64,000 nucleotides of DNA from Kolteria novifilia (GTDB lineage Bacteria; Planctomycetota; Planctomycetia; Kolteriales; Kolteriaceae), in NCBI GenBank assembly GCA_007748055.1, contig CP036279.1, forward strand, positions 3,038,001-3,102,000. The letters are read 5' to 3'. This document shows, piece after piece, positions 58,705 to 64,000 of the stretch; position 1 is the first letter of the stretch; each line of letters starts with the position of its first letter. The notes beneath the pieces are model-generated. The model worked only from the letters and a program-made list of their open reading frames with translations. It had not been told where the DNA came from and did not search any database. The position numbers were made by a program, and so were the translations under genes.

Positions 58705-58760
58705 TCTCCCCCTTGGACAAGGGGGAGCACCAGAGAGTCTAACCCTTGGACAAGGGGGAG
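58705..58760. repeat. Two palindromic repeats between convergent genes
   Basis: CTCCCCCTTGGACAAGGGGG at 58705-58724 continues to AGC, and a second unit CCCTTGGACAAGGGGGAGC lies at 58742-58760. They are the same as the units at 13635-13740. Again they lie between converging genes (STAS and DUF3500). Confidence 0.8.
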
Positions 58761-58796
58761 CACAAAGGCTTGTCCAGCGGGCGGACTCGGTCCGAC

Positions 58797-59816
58797 CTAA
58801 GTGGCGGCGACGATCTTGTCGACGTCGGCGATGTTGACGTAGACGTGAACGTGGGGCTTGCCGCGGTAGTGCCACACGAATCCCGGCCCCTCCAGCCGCC
58901 AGATGTCCCAAACACCATCATCGCCGATGTCGCCGTTGTTCCCCTGGGAGTCTTGGCTGTAGTAGGCGAGATGGATCTTGTCGAGGCCACCATTGGCGGT
59001 GATCAACTCCATCACCTCATCGGCGTCCTGCTTGCGGTAGGGACTGAGCAGGTCCGCCATCACTTGCTTGACCAAATCCTTCTGATCGCTCGACATCTCG
59101 CTCACCGCGAGGCCCGGATAGTTCGCGTTGCGAAACGCGATATCGTTCTCGCGCGGGGCACGGCCGAGCAGGGCTTTGTCGCGTTGCTTGGGGTCGAGCG
59201 CTCCGAAGACCTCGTTGGCACGCTCGGCCTGGTACCAGAAGACGTTGCCGGGATGATGAGGCTTCTCGTGGAAGCCGTCGGCGTCGTGACCGTAGAAGAT
59301 CGGCCCACCGAAGGCGGCGCCCTCGACCGAGTTGCCATCGGCGCGCATCGTGTTGTGGCGACCGGTCAGGACGAACTCGAACTTGCTGGCGCCGGGTTTG
59401 CCGAAGATGGCGGGGTGGTAGTAGTCGAGACCACCCGAATCCTCCTCCATCTGCTTTTGGAACTTCTCGTAGCCTTCCTCGCTACAAATCCCGCGGAGGA
59501 TGTGATCGACGATCTCCCGCTGGGCCGGCTTCAGGTCGGCGACCTCCGTCTTGACGATGGCCCAATTGTTGGCCACCTTCTTGCGGAGCGAGTGATCGAA
59601 GGGAAAGCAAATCGCCTTCTGTTGATCGCTGGAGAGGGAGTCGTGCAACTCCTTGACCCAACCTTCGGCGGTGACGTTGGAGGAATTGGTCGACGGCTCC
59701 GCGCCGGCAAGGGAAGGGAGAAGGCTACTCGCGGAAGCCACGGCGGACCACTGCAGAAACGTTCGGCGTGAGACGTGATCGTGGGCGACCGGCGCTTGGC
59801 GTGGGTCGTGATTCAT
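58797..59816 (-). CDS. Tat-exported DUF3500 protein
   Basis: 339 residues. The N-terminus has a clear twin-arginine signal (HVSRRTFLQWSAVASASSLL) with a cut near SLAGAEP. The mature part matches DUF3500: KAICFPFDHSLRKKVANNW, LRGICSEEGYEKFQKQM, GRHNTMRADGNSVEGAAFG and GPIFYGHDADGFHEKPHHPG. Its C-terminus GPGFVWHYRGKPHVHVYV may bind metal or haem through His. The function of the family is unknown; many members are His-rich secreted proteins. A purine-rich site (AAAGGGA) precedes the ATG. Confidence 0.85.
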   Translation of the reverse strand: MNHDPRQAPVAHDHVSRRTFLQWSAVASASSLLPSLAGAEPSTNSSNVTAEGWVKELHDSLSSDQQKAICFPFDHSLRKKVANNWAIVKTEVADLKPAQREIVDHILRGICSEEGYEKFQKQMEEDSGGLDYYHPAIFGKPGASKFEFVLTGRHNTMRADGNSVEGAAFGGPIFYGHDADGFHEKPHHPGNVFWYQAERANEVFGALDPKQRDKALLGRAPRENDIAFRNANYPGLAVSEMSSDQKDLVKQVMADLLSPYRKQDADEVMELITANGGLDKIHLAYYSQDSQGNNGDIGDDGVWDIWRLEGPGFVWHYRGKPHVHVYVNIADVDKIVAAT

Positions 59817-60124
59817 GACGTGTTTCCCTTTGGGTAGGATGACGCGGATGCAGGGGACCAGGCCCTTCTCTTATTCGTACCCGTCGAGGGCCATGCAAGT
59901 CAATCTCCACTCCCAAGAACTGCCCGATGGGCAATCGAATCCACTGGGCGAATCGCTCGGCGGTGAATTGCCGCTATACTGAAAGGCGCGGCCCGCCACC
60001 AAGATGGTGAATGGAACGACAGTCGGCGGGAATGGGGGATGCGGGGACCGATCGTTGTGACCCTTTCCCATTTCGAGAGAGTCTGTACCTCGAACGGTTC
60101 GCCCGCCCAAAGGAGGAGAGTTCG
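59817..60124. other. Divergent intergenic region
   Basis: About 310 bp between the DUF3500 gene and the cytidylyltransferase gene. A strong AAAGGAGGAG site lies at its right end. No repeat or RNA seen. Confidence 0.35.
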
Positions 60125-60823
60125 GTGCGCATTGGCGCGATCATTCCTTGCCGAATGGATTCGACTCGGCTACCCGAGAAGGCGCTGCGGTCGATGGCCG
60201 GACGACCGCTGGTCGGTCACATCGTTTCTCGATGCATGCGCGTCGAACCATTCAACGGGCGGGTTATCTTGGCGACGACCGATCGCCCGGTCGACGACCC
60301 CATCGCGAGCTACGCCTCCTCGGAGCGGATCGCGTGTTTTCGAGGGTCGCTGGACGATGTTGCTGGCCGGATGTTGCGCTGTGCCGAGGCGTTTCAGCTC
60401 GAATGGTTCGCCCGTGTCAACGGCGATAGTCCGTTCGTCGATCCGCAACTGTTGACCATCGGCTGTCGCCTGGCCAAGGGAGAAGAGTACGATTTCATCA
60501 CCAATCTCGTTCCACGAACCTATCCCTACGGCGTGAGTGTCGAGGTCATTCGCCGCGACGCCTTTGCCGACCGCTATGACTTGATGAGCGATCGCGAGGA
60601 TCTTGAGCACGTGACGCGATATCTGTATCGCCATGGGGAGACGCTGCGAACGGCGACGCTCGAGCCGTGTCGTCCCGACCTGCACGAAACACGGTTGACG
60701 ATCGATACGCAAGAGGATTGGCTTCGTATCGAAAAGATGCTGCGGAGGACGGCGCGTTCACTCGACGTGCTGACCTACAAAGAGGCTGTCGCTTGGTTGG
60801 CTCCAACAGGAGAGACTCGTTGA
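60125..60823 (+). CDS. SpsF/NeuA-like cytidylyltransferase
   Basis: 232 residues. Nucleotidyltransferase that activates an acid sugar or polyol with CTP. The family start is VRIGAIIPCRMDSTRLPEKAL, with GRPLVGHIVSRC and FARVNGDSPFVDP; Asp in NGDSPF is the metal-binding residue. The GTG at 60125 follows AAAGGAGGAG by about 6 nt, fixing the start; the upstream frame is not conserved. It overlaps the next gene (TTGA). With the NeuB- and PseG-like genes it suggests synthesis of a CMP-activated nonulosonic acid for surface glycans. Confidence 0.88.
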   Translation: MRIGAIIPCRMDSTRLPEKALRSMAGRPLVGHIVSRCMRVEPFNGRVILATTDRPVDDPIASYASSERIACFRGSLDDVAGRMLRCAEAFQLEWFARVNGDSPFVDPQLLTIGCRLAKGEEYDFITNLVPRTYPYGVSVEVIRRDAFADRYDLMSDREDLEHVTRYLYRHGETLRTATLEPCRPDLHETRLTIDTQEDWLRIEKMLRRTARSLDVLTYKEAVAWLAPTGETR

Positions 60824-61905
60824 TCACGTTGTTTTGCATCCATCCGAAGGGGTTCAACGTCGGCAACGAAGTGATTCACTTGGCGCTGCGTCACCTGTTG
60901 CACCAAGCCTTCGGCCGGGTGGTCAACGTCATTTCCCTGCCGGCGATTTCCCGGTTCGAGAGTCACGTCAAGGCGGGGCTCTCTTCCAAGACGATCCACG
61001 AGATTAACCAATACGGCCACGGCGTGATCGTGGGCGGCGGCAACCTCTACGAGAACGGCCAACTCACCGTCGATGGCGACGCGTTGCCGATGCTCGAACC
61101 GCCGATGCTCCTCTTTAGCCTCTCGCGCGGGCGGATCCACGATCGCAACTGGAAGCTGGTGACGCGGACCGACGTGATGCCCGATCGCACGATCGAGGCA
61201 CTCAACCGCAAGGCGAGTTTCTCGCTGGCCCGGGACCAAGCGACGTACGATCATCTCCAAGGGCTCGGCATCGAGAAGTGTCAACTCGGCGCGTGTCCGA
61301 CGATCTTCATCGATCAAGTGGCCGATCGGCTGCCGCGGTTGACCGAAGGGGACCGGTCGGGCGTCTTGCTCTCGGTGCGCAATCCCGAGCTGATGAACAT
61401 TCCCCTCCGTCGGCAAGCGAGCGTTCGCGATGACATCACGCGCTTGATCGCGTTTCTTCGCGACCTTGGGCTCGGGCCGATCCGGTTGCTCTGTCACGAT
61501 CATCGCGATATTCCGTTCGCGACCACCTTCAGCGACATCGAGTACCTCTACACGGGGGACGTCTACTACTATCTTTCGCTTTTGAGAACCTGTACGCTGA
61601 GCGTGAGCTACCGCTTGCACGCGACGCTACCATGCATGTCGTTCGGGACGCCGTCGATCAACATCAGCTACGACGAGCGTTGCCAGAGTCTCATGGAGAC
61701 GGTGGGGCTTGGGGATTGGAACATCGAGATGACGGGCGACGATGACGTCGTGGCCCAGGTGGCGGATCGCTACCGCCGACTCGAAGAACTCCCCGAGATC
61801 CGCGCGGGAGTTCGCGCCCATTGGGATTCGCTGCAGAAACTGAATCTCGACGTCCTCAAGCAATTTCGGGCTCAAGTCGAAGAGCTGGCGCAAGTCAACG
61901 ACTGA
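60820..61905 (+). CDS. Polysaccharide pyruvyl transferase family protein
   Basis: 361 residues from a TTG that overlaps the preceding stop, with AGGAGAG upstream. Family signs are PKGFNVGNEVIHLALRHL near the start, GHGVIVGGGNLYENG, SFSLARDQATYDHLQGLG, and the C-terminal CTLSVSYRLHATLPCMSFGT. The last resembles the acceptor site of CsaB/WcaK-type enzymes that add pyruvate ketals to polysaccharide sugars. Co-transcribed with the SpsF- and NeuB-like genes. Confidence 0.85.
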   Translation: MITLFCIHPKGFNVGNEVIHLALRHLLHQAFGRVVNVISLPAISRFESHVKAGLSSKTIHEINQYGHGVIVGGGNLYENGQLTVDGDALPMLEPPMLLFSLSRGRIHDRNWKLVTRTDVMPDRTIEALNRKASFSLARDQATYDHLQGLGIEKCQLGACPTIFIDQVADRLPRLTEGDRSGVLLSVRNPELMNIPLRRQASVRDDITRLIAFLRDLGLGPIRLLCHDHRDIPFATTFSDIEYLYTGDVYYYLSLLRTCTLSVSYRLHATLPCMSFGTPSINISYDERCQSLMETVGLGDWNIEMTGDDDVVAQVADRYRRLEELPEIRAGVRAHWDSLQKLNLDVLKQFRAQVEELAQVND

Positions 61906-61947
61906 GCGAGATGATCGCCAGAAACGTCACGATCGCGGAGAGTAGCC

Positions 61948-62967
61948 TTGTCCCTCGATAGCGGAATTCACGTCATCGCCGAAGCGGGCACGAACCATGG
62001 AGGCGACGTCCAACGGGCCCGGGAACTCGTCGACGTCGCCCTGCGAGCGGGCGCTGACTCGGTCAAGTTTCAGTTTCTCTTCCCGGAGGGGCTCTATCTG
62101 CCCGAGTTTCTGACCGAACAGGGTTACCAACCCAACGAGGTCTTTCAGAAGCGACTCGACGGCATGCTCGACGAGGAGGGGTTCCGGGAGGTTCACCAGT
62201 ACTGTCAAGAGAAAGACCTGTCGCTGTCGGCCTCGATCTTCGACAAGCGGGGGCTCGAGTTGCTCGAGTCGATGGATCCGCCTTACATCAAGCTCGCATC
62301 TTGTGACCTCAACAACGGACCGCTCTTGCGGCGCGTGGGGGAAACGGGTCGCAAGATGATCGTTTCGACGGGAATGGCGACACTCGGCGAGATCGACAAG
62401 GCGGTCGATCAGATCGTCGCGACGGGGAACACCGACATCGTGCTGCTGCACTGCGTATCCGTCTATCCCTGTCCGCTCGAGCGGATGAACCTCTCTTTCT
62501 TGACGACGCTTCAGACTGCCTTTGGCTTCCCGGTCGGCCTTTCGGACCATACCGAAAGCAGCCTGGCCGCGGCGATGGCAATCTGTCTCGGAGCAACGTG
62601 GATCGAGAAGCACTACACGCTCGACCGCGGGGCGGAGGGCTTCGATCACGCCTACGCGATGGAGCCGGAAATGCTCGAGCGGTTCGTCGCCGATGTGCGC
62701 GCCGCCGAGGATGCGCTGAGCCGACCCAACGTCAAGCTCGGCGAGTCGGAGCGGAATGTCAAGCAGCGGGCTCGACGGGGACTCTATGCCGCCCGCGACA
62801 TGCAGCCGGGCGAGGTGATTCGCGAAGAGGATGTGCTGATCGTTCGCCCGGAGGGTACGCTCCGGCCGAACGATGTGAGCCTGTTGATCGGTCGTCCCCT
62901 GGCGCACGCGATCGCTCGGTTCGCCCCGTTCGACTACGACACGCTCGACTGGACGGAAGCGACGTGA
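61948..62967 (+). CDS. NeuB-family sialic-acid-type synthase
   Basis: 339 residues. Condenses phosphoenolpyruvate with a hexosamine-derived sugar to a nonulosonic acid (sialic, legionaminic or pseudaminic type). The N-terminal TIM barrel has VIAEAGTNHGGDVQRARELV, ADSVKFQFLFPE, YIKLASCDLNN and HCVSVYPCPLERMNL with SDHTESSLAAA. The C-terminal antifreeze-like SAF domain begins RGLYAARDMQPGEVI. The start is TTG with GGAGAG upstream. Position with SpsF- and PseG-like genes fits one pathway, but the exact sugar cannot be told. Confidence 0.92.
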   Translation: MSLDSGIHVIAEAGTNHGGDVQRARELVDVALRAGADSVKFQFLFPEGLYLPEFLTEQGYQPNEVFQKRLDGMLDEEGFREVHQYCQEKDLSLSASIFDKRGLELLESMDPPYIKLASCDLNNGPLLRRVGETGRKMIVSTGMATLGEIDKAVDQIVATGNTDIVLLHCVSVYPCPLERMNLSFLTTLQTAFGFPVGLSDHTESSLAAAMAICLGATWIEKHYTLDRGAEGFDHAYAMEPEMLERFVADVRAAEDALSRPNVKLGESERNVKQRARRGLYAARDMQPGEVIREEDVLIVRPEGTLRPNDVSLLIGRPLAHAIARFAPFDYDTLDWTEAT

Positions 62968-63500
62968 CGCCAACCGGGTGTTGGGACTCGTCTCTCGAGT
63001 TTGACGTTGCCGCCTCGATGCGGCACCCCGGCGGAGCGATTCGGATGCGGTCGCTCGGGTGATCCGGCAAGGAACAGGCCGATCGCCGAAACTTCATCCC
63101 TTCTTCACGCGAGAATCATTTTCTCGCGTTCGTGCGCGCCTTATGACCTACTGGGTGACAGGTTCTTCCAACGTTACAAGTGAATCACGGCCAGTCGCGT
63201 CGATATCCGGGGGCACGCCCAAGTCGTCGGTTGACGCTCTTCGCCGCACGACGTTAATACGCTCTTGTTGAAATTTTCTGGGTTCTCCCGGACGGGTGAC
63301 GAATGGTCTGCATTCCGTGAGCTATCGTTAGGTGTCCAGAAATTGCGTTAAGAGTTGTTCTCTGGTGCTTTGGGCGGAGCGAAACAGCTTCGGGAGCGTG
63401 ATGCGGCTGGATCAGCTAGGGTGAAATGGTTCCGCAGGGACGCGACCGGTGACGATTCGGCAGCGCGCGATTCACCCGTTGAATCGAAAGTGTAACTCCC
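62968..63500. other. Intergenic region
   Basis: About 530 bp without a convincing gene. TTGACG (63231) and TTAATA (63254) are 17 nt apart and could be a weak promoter for the next gene, but the -10 is poor. AT-rich DNA lies near 63255-63285. Confidence 0.35.
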
Positions 63501-64000
63501 ATGATGCACGACCAACCCCTCTCTCGGGTTCTGTTCATCTGTCGTGGCTCGACCGATGTCGGTCTCGGTCACGTGATTCGTTCGCGAACCATCGCCTTCG
63601 AGATGGCGCGTCGGACCTCGGTGCGGGTGGTGGTCATCGGGGACGAGTATGTCGACGCCCTCCTGGCCGGTCGCGGGTTGACCTACCAGATCGTCGATGA
63701 TGAGCCGGGCGTCATCGCGGCCATCGACGCGTACGATCCCGACATTGTCGTTTTCGATCTCATCGAGCTTTCGAAGAAACTCTACCAGCGGGTGAGTCGA
63801 CGTTGCATGACGGTGTCGGTCTCCCCGATTTTCGATCATCTGACGTCGACCGATTTGTTCTTCCACCGAACGCGATGCCAGGGATCCGACTGGGATCTCG
63901 AGCGGTTCGATGGCGAGGTGCGCAGCGGGCTCGAGTACGCCGTCGTGCGCGAACAGTGCGTCAAGATTTCCGCCGCGCAGTACGAGCAGAACATCAATCA
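63501..64000 (+). CDS. PseG-like nucleotide-sugar hydrolase (partial)
   Basis: 166 residues visible; the 3' part is beyond the window. GT-B-fold protein of the PseG type, which removes UDP from an altrose-type sugar in pseudaminic acid synthesis. The catalytic His is in the motif DVGLGHVIRSRTIAFEMAR. The next landmarks are VVVIGDEYVDALLAGRG and PDIVVFDLIELSKKL. It lies on the same strand as the NeuB-like gene, but 530 bp separate them. Other GT-B glycosyltransferases of glycan clusters look similar, so the activity is tentative. Confidence 0.75.
   Translation, partial: MMHDQPLSRVLFICRGSTDVGLGHVIRSRTIAFEMARRTSVRVVVIGDEYVDALLAGRGLTYQIVDDEPGVIAAIDAYDPDIVVFDLIELSKKLYQRVSRRCMTVSVSPIFDHLTSTDLFFHRTRCQGSDWDLERFDGEVRSGLEYAVVREQCVKISAAQYEQNIN

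Noticed and set aside
63231-63259. Promoter before the PseG-like gene
   Set aside because: TTGACG and TTAATA are 17 nt apart, but the -10 hexamer matches poorly and the distance to the gene is 240 bp.

Overview
The window reads as chromosomal DNA of a high-GC planctomycete. The evidence is a PSC1/WD40/DUF1549/DUF1553 cytochrome-c-like protein, a DUF1559 pseudopilin-like protein, several Tat-exported proteins of planctomycete type, and squalene-cyclase-fold repeat proteins. The family within Planctomycetia cannot be fixed from sequence reading alone. Gene density is moderate, intergenic spaces are long, and many starts are GTG or TTG.

Layout. 1-13.6 kb: a truncated PSC1/WD40/PSD1 gene, a LacI-type regulator, DUF1559 protein plus small lipoprotein, a PepSY-TM protein with an Arg/Gly-rich tail and a possible Fur-like box upstream, a Gfo/Idh/MocA oxidoreductase, and two overlapping prenyltransferase/squalene-oxidase repeat genes. 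13.8-19.7 kb (minus strand): an isc iron-sulfur operon, iscR-iscS-iscU-iscA-hscB-hscA, with a readable sigma70-type promoter and overlapping palindrome. 20-23 kb: csrA and glmS. 23.5-25.9 kb: a bufferin-like RiPP unit, meaning a Tat-signal Cys-rich precursor, a DUF692 MNIO enzyme and a DUF2063 partner. 26-30.8 kb: an M32 carboxypeptidase, a small ORF and a vanadium-haloperoxidase-like protein.

30.8-56.9 kb is a type VI secretion locus. tssA-tssB-tssC-hcp2 and hcp1-tssE-tssF-tssG lie on the minus strand, separated by a PhoD-like phosphatase gene and repeats. tssK-tssL-tssM' lie on the plus strand. Two roughly 1600-residue membrane-anchored proteins, one on each strand, carry a caspase-like (C14) domain in which the catalytic residues look lost, and one of them also has a VWA domain. 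TssM is reduced to about 517 residues without a P-loop or periplasmic domain. tssH, tssI and tssJ are not in the window. This unusual T6SS is the most likely undescribed system here.

57-64 kb: a GT2 glycosyltransferase, hotdog thioesterase, STAS protein, DUF3500 protein, and the start of a surface-sugar cluster (SpsF-like cytidylyltransferase, polysaccharide pyruvyl transferase, NeuB-like synthase, PseG-like protein cut by the window end).

Repeats: two copies of a 160-bp MITE, each inserted exactly at a stop codon; a palindromic repeat found in two convergent intergenic spaces; a 110-bp duplication with six 32-bp tandem units; and three look-alike terminators in the T6SS locus.
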